Positions 33,950 through 47,414 of a stretch of 64,000 nt of DNA are shown one piece after another. How positions within the stretch are numbered: the stretch's first letter is position 1; every line of letters starts with the position of its first letter. The notes beneath the pieces were generated by a model that saw only the letters and a program-made list of their open reading frames with translations, had not been told where the DNA came from and made no database searches. The position numbers and the translations under genes were made by a program. The DNA comes from Acanthosepion lycidas (taxonomy: Eukaryota; Mollusca; Cephalopoda; Sepiida; Sepiidae): positions 154,282,012 through 154,346,011 of the forward strand of contig OZ010571.1 of NCBI GenBank assembly GCA_963932145.1, read 5' to 3'.

Positions 33950-35603
33950 ACAGCACTTTGTTTTTAATAACTATTTTTAGAATCAAGTTATTGAAGCAAA
34001 TGCAGGTTTGCTTTTGGCTTGTTTAAAAATATCAACATTTACCTTCTTCAAACTTCTAAATTTGATTTACACTTGTCTTCTATAAAACTTTATACAACAC
34101 ATCACAGATTTTATAAGTAAGAGATTATATCTAAATGAATGTTTTTTCCTAAATACAAAATCTTTGTCTTCACAATCAAACTTCACTAGTTTTCTGCTTT
34201 GGATTAAAAGCTTGATGCTTTTTTTTTTTCTTTTTCTGAACCTCATTGCTTTGCAACAGCAATAGCAAAGCTTAAGTGAGTTGTATTAACATCTAGAGTT
34301 TTCCAAGTGGATATTCATAATATTTCATTGTTAATATTTGATCTTTATCAAATGAAAGTGATGGAAAAAAATTGTTTTTACCTAATTGGCAATTAATAAA
34401 AAACTTTATTATAAAGCTGATTTTCTTGCAATATTTGATTGAGTACAGATGATTTTAAAATGTTCATTTTTAATCTTATATTTCCTAAAATCCTTAATGC
34501 ATTATTAACACTATAATGAAATGTAAGATAGGAATTGTTATCAGTAAAAACATTTTAAATAAATTTTTATATCAAAATCTGCCATTTATAAATCTTTTTT
34601 GCTTGGAAGACAATATTTTAAGTATGATATTCCTTTTCAGTTTGAATGCATAATTCCTTAAGGCATTGGTTTCAATTCTTAATCTCTTTAATTTTTGCCT
34701 AATTTACATAAATCCAATTTCTGTCCTGAAAAGTGGTAACCATTTCAGTATTTAGATCACAGTTTATGAATAACTGATATTAAGCAGTGTATAAAGTGAA
34801 GTAAGCAAGGTAGATATTTTTATATATATTTTGAGAATTTAACAAATATTATAAACATTAATATTATAACTTGATGTATATGAAAATATTTTTAACCTAT
34901 CAAATTGCTTTAATTGTGACAATTTTACTCTTACCATTTGGTATTAATGGAGCAAAAGGAAGGGACATGGCAATGCTAATATAAAAATAAAAGTTATTTT
35001 CACTTTTTTATTATTATCTAAGCAGGAGGCTTAAAAAATACATTACTAAAATTATAAAGTTTGCTTCTAGATTTAGAGCACTATTTTAAGAATAAATGTT
35101 TTATTTAGTCAAGTTATCCAGCAACTTTTGAGTTGTACATAAAATACAAATGAAATAAAAAATTTTAAGTCCCGAGCAATTGAAAATACTTCATCATGGT
35201 AAAGTTTGAGTTGAGAAATTCACATTTGTGAAACGAAAATAAAGAGATGAGTGGGTAAGTTGAAAGTGTTTGGGGAAAAAAAAAAAAAAAAAAAAAAAAG
35301 TTAAAATGTATTTATGTACTTACAAGATTAAATGCACATTTTTTTTAACACTTATAATGTTTTAATAACAAAACAAATAGGATTTCAGTTTTATATTTTC
35401 TAATTTATAAATTCAGGAATTTACTTTTGTCTTTTATATTATTTCTGTGAACATCTTTCTTGTGATTTTGGGTTATTTGGTATTTATTCTAAGTATACTC
35501 TTATCAGATAATTTTATATGATGAGGCAGATGAGGAAAAAAAAACAACAAAAAACTGAGTTGGTGGGTGGGTGTTTGGTTGTGAATAAAGGATTAAAGGT
35601 TTT

Positions 35604-35634
<31 letters not shown>

Positions 35635-36473
35635 TGAAAGAAAGAACTTTCCACATTTTTGGAGAATTTGTTCTTTTGTGTGCAATAACTATAGAAAGTA
35701 TCAGTTGAGGTACAGTTTCTCCTTTGCTGTGAAATGAGAATTAGTAAACAAAAGGTGTGTGTGTGTGACCGTCATGTTGAGGCTAGCTATTGACAACTTG
35801 AGTTCAGCTGGTCACATGTCATTGTTCCTCTGTAACTAGACAATAAAGACCAGCACAAATACCTTCCCCATTGACTGTTTCTGCTATTCACTTAACATCA
35901 AGTACCCTCCTCCTCTCTTTGTGCTCTCTTTATCTGTTTGATAACTTGAACAACCAATTTGAAATTATTTTCTATTTGGCCAATTATATTCAAACTGCTT
36001 GAAATGGCATTTGAAGTTCTTGATTATAATGCTGACCTTTTTTTTCTTTTTCTTTTTCTTAAACTCATCCATTTTTTTTATAAAATGTTTCTAAGATGTG
36101 GGGAGAAACTGTTAATTATAGCTGCATTGATCCACATTTATTATGTGCAAATCTATACTTGACACTTTATTTAGATATCAAAAAATAGCCAGCCCATAGC
36201 CTAACACAAAATTGAATAGGAATAGAGAAACTTGTTTGGAGTAGTCAATTAACTTGCACAGAATAAACTTAAAATTAGACATTATTTGTTAATGTTAAAT
36301 AGTTATTGCCAAAGAAATGCAATACCTGAAGATTAAAATGAATTTTTAAAATTGAAAAATCTTTCAAGTTTTTATTTTAGTTTTAATTTCAAGCTAATAG
36401 ATTAAATTTAATATTCCCAGTAAGCAAAATACTTTGCTGTATTTCTAAACTAATTTAAATTGACTGGAAGGAG

Positions 36474-36504
<31 letters not shown>

Positions 36505-38125
36505 TTAATCACTAAAATTTGCTGATTTTAGCACATTTTGATCATCTCTAAGCATAATGCAATTCTTCTCTTTATTAAAAAAAAGTTTCAAAAATAAAAT
36601 ACTTTTATGAAACTTTATTTAACAATCTTTAGCTGATTTAAAGTTTAATTAATCTGATTTTAAACAAATATTACATTTTATTTAAAATATCACTGACATG
36701 CATTTTTTTAACGTGGATGTAGGTGTTTGTTTATGGTGTTGACAGCTTAACTGACATTCAGAAATTTATCTAATTTTTTTCTATGGGACATATTTGACAT
36801 TACTTGAGGAATCTGACATGAATGCCTTTTTTATATAATTTCAAACTATGCAATAATCTTAAAAATTTAAGAAAATGTTCTCCATAATGTTTATTGAATT
36901 TTAGGTACTCTCAATTTAAATTTACTATAGTTATCACTCTTATTTTCTGATAATGTTGTGTATGGACATCCATATTTACAAAAATCAGCACATTTATACA
37001 TGTACAGAAAAAATTCAAAATTCTTTTTAAAATAGAGGGGAGGTTGAATTGTAATAAGCTTTTCCATTTATGTTTAGTAAATATAGTTTTTCTACTTAAT
37101 AACAATATCACCTAACTAGTACAAATTAATACACAAATTTAAGATTTAAAACTTTACAAATTATTCTAATTCAAAAAAAAAAAAAAAATGAAATCAATTG
37201 TCAAAATTCATTATTCATTGAAAAAAAAATTTACTCTTAAGACAATAGTGTCAATACTATATCTTATTCATAAAAGCAATTAAAAGTTTTTCTAATTGAA
37301 TAATAACTTATTTTTATTGCATTTTTATTTTACAATCCAGTGCAGATTTTCATTAATTGGTGGTCCTGTTTTACAAAAAAAAAAAAAAAATTGAGGGTTT
37401 AAATTCTCCAAGGTGTTTTGCATATAACTAATATAAACATTATGTGGCACAAAAATTAATTTTTCAGTTTTATAAAACAAAATAAGTTGGAGGTTACAGA
37501 TGTCTGTTAAAAAATTTAAAAAAATAAATAAATAAAAAAAATTACCAAGATTTTCTGAAAATGCAACCTTCATTACATCCACCCAACTTCTCCCAATGGG
37601 TCTTGAGTGACCTAGTTTTGCTACTTTAGCTCTCTGGCCAGTATATGATATTTCTGTTGCTTTGACTTTTGGGTAGCTGAGACATGTACACTCAGGTTAT
37701 CAGACCTGTATCTTCTTTCTTGGATTATTTGTCCCTTCATTAAGGGAGCTGGAGGTAGACATTTTCTGGATTTCCAAACCTTTGAGTAACTTCAAAGGAG
37801 GCTATCCTATCAGCAGGTGTATAATATTTTGCAGTTATTGCACTGCAGTTTGTGAATTGGTTATGGACAGTACAGTAGTCTCTGATGGGGCCTCTTGATG
37901 CAATAATGAAGGTACTGTTATGGCTGTATTTCAGTATTTCAATCCATGTTATTTATTCATGCATCTCTTGTGAGTGTGTATGTCTTGCTATCTACTAGTC
38001 TCCTACCAACCAAAACACAATACACACATGGAATTGATTAAAATGAACAAAACTAGCAAACTAAACTTCAAAGATTAAAAGTAGACCCCCAAGTATACCA
38101 TCTCCTATGTGAGGGGTCTGTTCCA
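33950..38125. other. AT-rich gene-free stretch
   Basis: No coding signature was recognised through 37560. It holds poly-A runs at about 35278-35299 and 35610-35633, poly-T at 36482-36506, and A runs near 37173 and 37375. The more complex 37570-38060 part may be the decayed 5' portion of the LINE that follows, but I could not read protein motifs in it. Confidence 0.45.
35755..35945 (+). mobile_element. Possible LTR remnant
   Basis: A short, less AT-rich island contains CAATAAAGACCAGCAC (polyadenylation-type AATAAA) followed by mixed sequence. This is typical of an LTR R/U5 or of a MITE. No end motifs or partner are seen. Confidence 0.2.
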
Positions 38126-38129
38126 ACTG

Positions 38130-40560
38130 ATCTCCCATATGTGTGCTTCCACACTTGTTTTTGTTCTTTGTTCTCAGGATGATGGGACAATTTCTAATTG
38201 AATATCTGAGGGGATTTTCCTTGGTTAGCTTTCACATCTGTGGTGTTTTCAATATCCACCACAAAGAGTGGTTAATCAACTCAAACAAAACTGATAAAGC
38301 AGATATTGCAGAGACTTCTCCATCACATATGAACTTGCCCAGATTATCAAAGAACTCATCTCTGTAGCTAATGTGATGAGATCTCTTTCTTGCATCCTGT
38401 TCTGATAAATGCTTAACCAAAGTTTTACCCTTTAAATTAGACTATTCCTTAGTCAGCGTCTAGATTGATGCCAAACCAAAGGCATCCTTCCATTTGCCAT
38501 TCTATAGAACAATTTTTCACTATACGAAGGCAGACTTGGACAGCTTTCAATCTTATATGGTGGAAGCTACTCTCTCAAACTTCTTCAAGCATGCTAACTC
38601 CAAAACTGCTACCTTTGTCTCTGAATGGATCCTTTCTGGAATGGAAAATTTTATATTCCCCAAAATTACAACGAAAACCAAACAGTCAGTGCTAGTTCAC
38701 TCCTGAATGCACTGCAGCCATAGCTCACTGCAACCGCTACTTCAATATTTATAAGGACAGGTGTAGTTTGACTCTTGCTACATTTAGAACCATTTGCAAT
38801 TACTGCAAGAAAGTTCTGGAAAATACAAAGTGTAGCTATGCACAAGCAGTCCAGGCCAAGGTTGAAAAGAAACAAATTGGATCCCATGAATTCTTGGAGA
38901 TCTCCAACTAAATTATGAACAGAGGTAAAGGTGTGCCCACTATTATAAATGGCCATCTTCCTTGAATTCCTCTTCACCTTGAATTCCAACATCTCACTGA
39001 GCACAATCTCAGTAATATTTTCAGTACAGCATGGGAGGGCTCAAGAATTATCAAAAGCCTTGACCCTAAGAAAGCCACTGGAGCAGACTAAATTTCAGTG
39101 GTTCTCCTTAAGAATATCAACCCGGAATTATCCCTGATCCTAGCAAAGTTATTTAAATACTGCTTGAAGGATAAATCCTTCTCGAGCCTGTGTCAAATGA
39201 ATGCCTGGTTTTCAAGAACATGGGTGAGCACTCTCCCCACTCTCAATATAGACCCATCTCGGTATCATTAGTAAGCTTTTTGAGGCTATAATCAGCAAGA
39301 TCATCAAGCACATAGATAAGAACAAACTCTTTAGTGATTAGCAGTATAGGTTTTGATCAGCCCAATCCACTGCTGATATCCTTAACTACCATTACTTACA
39401 GAATTGGATGAAGCTCTTGATGGCAAATACATCTCAAGGGCCATAGAATTAGATATTTCAAAGGCCTTTGACAAGGTGTGGTACAAATGTTTTCTGTTCA
39501 AGCTCTCTAGCTATGGAATCACTGGAAGTGTTTTCTCAATTATAAAATCCTTCGTAATGGATAGGTCCCTGAAGGTAATTATAAACGGCCAGTCCTCTGA
39601 GACTGTAGAAATCAATGCAAACATGCTTCAGGGGTCACTACTTGGATCAGCCTTCTTTTTACTTTACATAAATGATCTGCATAAGAATATACTCTGATAA
39701 TTTGTGAACATCTATGCTGATGATACAATGATATAAGGATGCACCTCCAACACTTTTGATCATCAGAAATTGGCAGCTGATCTCTTTCAATCTTGCTCTA
39801 ACTTCTCAGGGGGTTGGTGGGGGAACTGGCTGGTTACATTTAATGCCTCAAAATCCAAACTAGTTATATTCCATCTTCACCAATTGGATCCTGATCTATG
39901 ACCAGTCACAATGAATAGATGTCCCTCAGGAAGTCTCCATGCATTGAGAGACTCTTTGGCTGTAAATTTACCCCTGACCTCAAGTGGAATTCATACATAC
40001 AATTTATCACTAAAGATGCAGGAAAAATGATTAGTTCCCTGTACCAGTCAGCATGTAACTTTTTGTACTATCCTCTACCTTTTACAAGAGCCAGGTCAGG
40101 CCAAAAAATAGAATAATGTTGTCATATTTGGGCGGGTGCTGATTGTGTGATACCATTCATGTTACAATAGTCCAAAAGCATCTTGGAGTCCTTGTATATG
40201 ACAAATTATTTTCCACCTTCCAACTTCTCTCTCTCATATGCGGGATGTGGCTAACCTCTAACTGCTTTCTCACTACTTCCATGAAAAGTGCTCAGATGAA
40301 CTGCATTCCTTGGTTCTGCCAGTTTTAACCTTTGCAGCCAGGCCCCACCATGCCACTTACTTCTCACCAATGGAATACAGAGGGAATGTAAGTGTCACTC
40401 AAACTGCTTCTTCTCACGAACTACTGCTCTGTGGAAATGACTCGCAAGAGGATGTTTTTTCCCCAATCACTACAATCTTCAATGTTCAAGTCTAGGGTTA
40501 ACTGTTATCTTCCTCTCCTATCCACATAAACTGCGTCTTACTGTAACCTTCTACTGTGAG
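38130..40560 (+). mobile_element. Jockey-like LINE, endonuclease to 3' end
   Basis: The most complete LINE in the window. Near 38220-38330 it gives ICGVFNIHHKEWLINSNKTD, the endonuclease GDFNxHHxEW motif with D changed. A linker follows (FHYTKADLDSFQSYMVEATL at about 38517), then CTAAIAH (about 38710) and KALTLRKPLEQTKFQW (about 39053; usually LDPKKATGPDKIP). The RT frame 39404-39697 (97 residues) reads LDISKAFDKVWYKCFLFKLS ... MLQGSLLGSAFFLLYINDL, that is RT blocks with LPQGS-like and FLLYINDL motifs. YADD reads NIYADDT in another frame near 39710. The C-terminal part continues to about 40500 (LFGCKFTPDLKWNSYIQFI, ARPHHATYF). Full-length relatives have about 900 residues after the endonuclease start. 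The copy is dead through stops and shifts but not highly diverged. Confidence 0.87.
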
Positions 40561-40564
40561 TGAA

Positions 40565-41737
40565 CCTAACCTTAAAAATTTTTTTAAAAAAATAAGAAAA
40601 AATTTTTTAATTCATTTGCAAATAAGTCCTGAAAGTTTCCTTAAAATCTGACAATTTTTTTTTTTTTTTCTTTTTTTTTTGAAAGAATTTCCAAATTTAT
40701 GCATTCCCCACTGATGCAAGAAAAACAAAATGTTTAACATTCTAAAAAAATTGAAAAAATGATTTAATAATTAAAAAATCCTTTGGTCTTTCCTCTTAAT
40801 AGCAACAAAGATTTTTATGATAAAATTTTGGTTTCATTAAGTTTTGTCCATTTTTTTTATCATGTATATTTGTTTTTTGTGACTGTTGAGGTACATAATA
40901 TTAAATCTCAAAAATTGCTGAACCCTTGTTTTCAGAGCATGTGAAGCTTTGTTAAAGTCCTTTTTCCTTACATAACTAGATTTAAGTAGTGCTTTAATTA
41001 AAACTTTACATGCGTATATTTTAATACTAGTTTATGTGAATAATCCCAAAACCTCCCCCCCCCCAAATGTTCTGATGTTTCTTTAGATTTTGAAAAGTCA
41101 GTTGGGCCAAGAAATTTTCAGCACCACTCATGGGTCAATCCAATATTATAACTAAAGTTAGAAATCTTTAAATATAATAATTCTGGTTAGAATTTTTTTT
41201 TCACTTTAACCTAAAAGCTACTATAATTTTAGAGTAATTGTTTAGATGCCTTCTACATCTATATGCTAACCTCGGCTTAAAAAGGTCACTGATATATTTT
41301 TGAATCTTACAAATCTTATCCATAATACAGTAATCTCATTAGCAAACTAATTTATTAGTGTACTGCGTTTTTTCATCTTCCCTCAAGGTTTCATTAAGAA
41401 ATGTGACCGAGAATAACTAAGAAAGTACCTACTTGAAATTTGATACAAACTTTGCATTAATTTTTTTATATTTAAGTTGTGATTCATTTAACTGTAAAAG
41501 AAAAAACAAATATTTTTCTTCAAAACACAAGTTGAATGATTTATATCATATTTTTATATCTTATCTGTCTTTATATAAAGTGATATATAATTAAAAAAGA
41601 ACATGAACTTTTTTTAAATGTTATGAAATGCAGACATATCAACTAACATATCTACAGACTTATCAGTCTACTAAATTACAATTAATGAAAATTTTACCAA
41701 AACTTAAAATTTTGAAAATGTTCTGTTTAGAAACTAG

Positions 41738-41793
<56 letters not shown>

Positions 41794-42219
41794 AAATGAG
41801 AGAGAGAGAAAGTCAGTATGAACATATGAATCAACATTGTATTTTTGATGTCAGCTACATACTTTAAAGCAATATTCAGGACTGGTTTGAAGAACATTGA
41901 AGTCTGAAACTGATCATTCCTATGTCTATATTCAAAAACTTAGATATTGTGTACTCTTCCTTTATAAATATAGCAAACTATATAGTTTGATTTATGAACT
42001 AAAAAGGTGACTATTTTATTTTTCATATTAACTTTATTGAACAACATTTTTACCATTTTATTACTTTTCTATTATTCCTCTTTCAAGCAACTACATAATT
42101 CCATCTTCCCAGAACATTTTATCTTTCTCAGCAAAGAACTGCTCTTGGCACCTCTTTGTAAAACTTCTCAGCCAAATGTTAATAGTTTTTTTTTTTTTTT
42201 TTTTGGTGGGTGGGGGTTG

Positions 42220-42251
<32 letters not shown>

Positions 42252-42455
42252 GTCATCATACACAAAAAATGTCAATTTTTGAGTTTCAATTATTCTGTGC
42301 CTTCTTAAACTACAATTTCACTGCCATAATTTCATTACTTTTAAATTGTCTTTGTTCTAAAAAGTAAACTAACAGGGAGTTAAATGAAATGTCTATAAAG
42401 TATTAAAATAAATAATTATATATTGTAAACATCGTGGTTTATTATGAGGGTATGG

Positions 42456-42491
<36 letters not shown>

Positions 42492-42990
42492 GAATTTTGA
42501 TACCATATACTTTTTAAAAGTATTTTTGTATACTAATAGATATCTATTACCATACAAAAATTGATTAGTTTCCTGATCTGCAGTGTTTCATTCCTTTCAA
42601 GTCTATAGAATTTTTTTTTTTCTATTTGCTGAGACAGCTTTTGCTTTTTGCTTACATAGTCAGGGTTTGTTTGTTTTTTTTTTTGGGGGGGGGTTCATAA
42701 ATGAAAATTGCCAAAACAAAAATTGACAGTGTTATTAAATTCTAAATTTCAAGGATTCATCTGTTTACATATTTAGGAAGATTAAATATGTATTTTTGTA
42801 TTTCTATTTTAAATTGAAAATCCAACCTTCATGTCAATTTTGAAACAAAACAATCAAAAAGTACTTCACATTAATCTCTGAAGGAAACTCTTTTCCCAAA
42901 TACCTAATACTGAGCTAGATTGATCTCAATAGTCATAAAAATAGTCACAGGATACTACAAGCACTTTGTTCCTGTGTAAGCGGACTTTAT
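40565..42990. other. AT-rich gene-free stretch
   Basis: It contains (TA)n at 41743-41786 with a GA tail, a C run near 41056, and poly-T at about 42187-42203, 42226-42251 and 42458-42488. No gene was recognised. Confidence 0.5.
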
Positions 42991-42995
42991 AAAAG

Positions 42996-43328
42996 CTATA
43001 GTTCCTGGGATTTGGTAGATCTTGGAGATGTTTGGAAATAAGTCTTAAGTGGCTCGTATGTTAAGAGGAGAGGATATTGAACTTGATCCAGGGCGCAGCA
43101 GGCGAACAAGAAAGTGTCTGCGGAAGCAATAGGGCATGCCCAAGATGCCTTGACCCCATTGCTCACCTTATAGCTATGCTTTCGGCTCTTTGGAGATATG
43201 CCAGTTACGTCTTTGGCAAGCGACATAGATGCTTGTTTATTTAGGAGAGCAGTTATTGGATTGTGGGTCTTTTTCATTCTCAATAAGACATTGAATGCTT
43301 TAATGAGATTACTGAATTCCATTTTCAC
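42996..43328 (-). other. Unrecognised 110-codon open frame in a G+C-richer patch
   Basis: An ATG-initiated frame in a locally more complex, less AT-rich patch encodes a protein with no domain I recognise. It is basic in the middle (SPKSRKHSYK) and has a Cys/Ala stretch (FACCALDQVQYPLLL). No signal peptide is obvious. It could be an exon of a host gene, part of an unknown repeat, or chance. The surrounding composition is the only support for coding. Confidence 0.2.
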
Positions 43329-45654
43329 AGAATATCTTTATCACCTCAGCTCTTTCTGTGCATTTCCATTTGGAAAAGAAATATAATTGGAAAAATAGAC
43401 AATGGCAGCAGTTGCACTACATTTAAATGAGTAAGAAGCTTGAAATTCTCACCTATTATTTCACTATTTTTCTTATATATATATGCGTTTCATTAGACAA
43501 CGATAAGGTACTGCGATTAAGTTTTTTATTTAAATTTTCTTGTGTTCATACACTACTAGTAGAAAAAAAAAACAAGTATAATAGCTTTATCCACATGTAA
43601 AAAAAAAAATTAAAAATAATGGAACCACTAATAATAAAAAAGGAAAAGCCAACGCTTGATAACATTAACTATGAACACAGCAACTGTGTGTGGACCATGT
43701 TTGGAAAATAAAATATTCCTATAATTTCAGATACATACATAAAAAAAATCCACACATTCAGTTTAAAATAAAAATAAAATTAAAATCGTCCTTGATAATG
43801 GAAATGAAATAATGAAATAGCTGAAAAAAAAAATCTCTGATATGAAGAATTTTTTGGCAGTTCTTACACACATTGTGCCCAGAAAACACTTGTACAAACA
43901 CAAGAAAAATTATATAAAAAGCTTAGATGTAGTACTTTGTCAGTCATTTTTAATGAAACTTTTATAAAAGAGAGGTTGCTGACCAAATGCACACACACAC
44001 ACACACGTATTTAATATGAGAGAGTATTTGATATTTTCCTAATATCGACGACCAGTTTTTCATTGTTTTTTTGTTTTAAATTGTTTAATAATTTAACCTA
44101 ATCTTTTTTTTTTATTAGTTAAAAAGGGAGATGATCTATCATTAATAGGAAGCCAATAATCTTAGTTACCATATAAATTAGATTAAAATAGTATAAAACA
44201 ATTCAGTTAACAAAAAAGTAATCAAATAAGTTTTATGTATTTCACAGTATTAGATATGTATCTATATAAAATCCTGCTGATTACTGACATTCTTTCCTGC
44301 TAATTAAAGAATGCTAAATTTTTTGTTCATTATGAAATGCCTATTCTAAAGATAAGCAAACGTTTATGATCAACATTGTTTTGTTATCTTTTATCAGAGA
44401 TAATCTTTAATGGAAATGGATTATTTTACATTGCATACTTTCTTAAGAGAAATAACTTCATAGATGTGAATATCTATGAAGATATTTCTTTTAATATTTT
44501 GTTGAAAGTAGTTGTTATGAGAGAAATAAATTCACATCTCTTTTTATTTATTCCTTACCTCTTTCTCATTTAATAGAAATGGAAAATATTAGAAGTTCCA
44601 TGATGCCTGATATCAAATTCTTTTTCCATATGTATTTTAAGCAAGTTTTAAGATTCAAATTTACTAGCAACAAAATTCTGGCTGCAAGTTTCACGTAAAT
44701 TGATTTCACAAGCTCCTAGATTTGCAAATCTTCAAAATTGCAAACCTATAAGAATATGCAAGTAAAGTATTTGTGTTGTGCAGGTTGACTTTTTATGAAA
44801 GGTAATGAGTTGAGATATATTATATCGCCAAACTTATTGGTAATAAGCTTCACCAAACTAGTATCTCACATAAAATGCATCTCTTGCTTTCAGTGTTTGT
44901 GTTAGTCATTCTATTACTAACCTGAGCATGTCTTACTTTATTCAAACTACATATACCCAGACATGTCTACTGTATCCTAATTTGATAATTGTATTCTTTA
45001 ATTAGTAACTCTATATTGATATGCTTTTAAGACTCAAAAAAAGGACTTTAGGAGCTTATCTTTCAAGATGTGCAATGACAGTTCAAGTTTCATTAGAAGC
45101 TGCCTCTTTATTTTTAAAAACTTTTTTTAGATTGTTTGCTCTACTAGTATATAAACTCAATACAGAAACATTTTTTTAAAATTAAAAACAAAAAGCAACA
45201 TGAATGATATGGCGTGAAAATAGTCATGAAGAAATTAATCTTTAAAAAAAGACTGCTACTGTGAAATACAACAAAAGGAGGAATATATATAAGTTTTGAT
45301 TATTAATTTATATTTAGCACTTCTTCAATTCTGAAATCCTTAAAATTGTTGAGTACTAAATGTCATGATATAGGACAAGGAGTTAATATTTAAATTCCTG
45401 CATGACCAAATAGGGAAAGCAGATATAAATGTCTTCTCTTTCTTTATAAAGGATGAAACAATTAAGTTCAAATCCTTTTATTTATATTTTACCACCAATA
45501 AAACTACTGGAGCCTTCTCCATTCTATTTTCTATGATTTTTTTTTTTTTTTTTTTTTTTATGTCATGTTGTTTCAGAATGTAAATAATGAACATGCTTCT
45601 CTACAGACTCCTTTTCTTTATCTGTGAATTTCTATGTGTTCTTGGGTAGGATAG

Positions 45655-45745
45655 TGGAGTTGTTTCCTGTTGCTTTCCCTATGGTTTGGTTTCAACTGAA
45701 GGCTAGAGAGTCAAGTTTGCTCTGCTATTTAAGCCATTGCTGGAA
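45655..45745 (+). repeat. Dispersed repeat candidate, copy 2
   Basis: It shares GTTTCCTGTTGCTTTC and a GCTATTTAA-centred motif, in the same order, with 33250-33400 but with shorter spacing. Confidence 0.4.
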
Positions 45746-46290
45746 GGAAGACATTCATAACTTTCTGTAATATAGTCATGTTGTTTTATAAAATAAAGGT
45801 TAATTTTTTCACCATTAGACTTATTGATGTAGCAACTTAGTCTAATATTTTTAAATTGTCCCTTGCTTTCAATGTGTGTGTGTATAATATACACAATAGA
45901 GAAAAAAAAGTTGTTTGAATTTTTTAGGCTATTATTCTTGTTTTGTTTTAATTATAGTATTTTTGCTCATTGTACACACAAGCTTTATACTCAGGCATAT
46001 GCCACATTTAGTAAGTTTCAATGAACTTTGGATCTAATCCTTTATATACTGCTCTACTCTGCCTTCTCCCAGCCATTCTCACTGCTACAGAAAGGCTAAC
46101 TCTCTATCCCAAGTCAAGTGGTAAAAAGTTATGAACAAAATAAGATTTCTTTCAAAGCTCTTGCAACATACTCATGAGAAAGAGGAACAGTTAACAGGCT
46201 GCAAACAGACTAATTTGCTATTCTGCCAATATTTGGATTAATTTCTGATCATAAACAATCCTTCATTTTCTTTCACTGACCCCCCGCCCT

Positions 46291-46298
46291 CCACTACT

Positions 46299-46341
<43 letters not shown>
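46291..46341. repeat. (CTA)n/(CCA)n trinucleotide microsatellite
   Basis: ACTACTACC passes into a run of CTA units and ends in ACCACC. Confidence 0.95.
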
Positions 46342-46568
46342 TTTTCAATGCACAATATGGATCAGGTAACAAAACTGGCTAAAACAAATTGCAACATTTG
46401 ATCAATCATCCTTCATTTTATCCCACTTTTGACTACACAGAATATTTACTTAATGCAGAAAGCAATTAAAGATAAGGGTGGGAGTAGTAGTGATTAAAAC
46501 CCTATTTATACCAGATTCAAATACAGTTGGAAAATATAATTTCCATTCTATTTTCCCTCAAAAGATTC

Positions 46569-47414
46569 CTTTTTTTTTTTTTTTTCTTTTTTTCTTTTTT
46601 TCTTTTTTTTCTCTTTTTTTCTTTCTTTTTTTCTCTTTTTTCTTTCTTTTTTTCTCTTTTTTTCTTTCTTTTTTTCTCTTTTTTCTTTCTTTTTTTCTCT
46701 TTTTTCTTTCTTTTTTCTCTTTTTTCTTTCTTTTTTTCTCTTTTTTCTTTCTTTTTTCTCTTTTTTCTTTCTTTTTTCTCTTTTTTTCTTTCTTTTTTTC
46801 TTTCTTTTTTTCTCTTTTTTTCTTTCTTTTTCTTTCTTTTTCTTTTTTCTTTCTTTTTCTTTTTTCTTTCTTTTTCTTTTTTCTTTCTTTTTTTTCTCTT
46901 TTTTCTTTCTTTTTTTTCTCTTTTTTCTTTCTTTTTTTTCTCTTTTTTCTTTCTTTTTTTTCTCTTTTTTCTTTCTTTTTTTTCTCTTTTTTCTTTCTTT
47001 TTTTTCTCTTTTTTCTTTCTTTTTTTTCTCTTTTTTCTTTCTTTTTTTTCTCTTTTTTCTTTCTTTTTTTTCTCTTTTTTCTTTCTTTTTTTTCTCTTTT
47101 TTCTTTCTTTTTTTTCTCTTTTTTCTTTCTTTTTTTTCTCTTTTTTCTTTCTTTTTTTTCTCTTTTTTCTTTCTTTTTTTTCTCTTTTTTCTTTCTTTTT
47201 TTTCTCTTTTTTCTTTCTTTTTTTTCTCTTTTTTCTTTTTTTTTCTCTTTTTTCTTTTTTTTTCTCTTTTTTCTTTCTTTTTTTTCTCTTTTTTCTTTCT
47301 TTTTTTTCTCTTTTTTCTTTCTTTTTTTTCTCTTTTTTCTTTCTTTTTTTTCTCTTTTTTCTTTCTTTTTTTTTCCCTTTTTTTCCTTTTTTTTTCTTTT
47401 CTTTTTTTTTTTTT
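46569..47414. repeat. Polypyrimidine satellite, 22-bp period
   Basis: About 845 bases of pure T/C on the plus strand. The right two thirds is a regular array of CTTTC-T8-CTC-T6 (22 bases; for example units start at 46927 and 46949). The left part is less regular. The 300-codon frames on both strands (Phe/Ser/Leu or Lys/Glu/Arg) exist only because the repeat has no stop in any frame. Confidence 0.97.

Larger units (their letters stand above)
43390..46560. other. AT-rich gene-free stretch
   Basis: No gene was recognised. It includes (CA)n at 43989-44007, poly-T at 45537-45559 and (CTA)n at 46291-46341. The 45655-45740 part shares motifs with 33250-33400. Confidence 0.5.

Noticed and set aside
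37570-38125. Possible 5' half of the Jockey-like LINE
   Set aside because: No endonuclease motif could be read with confidence before about 38150.
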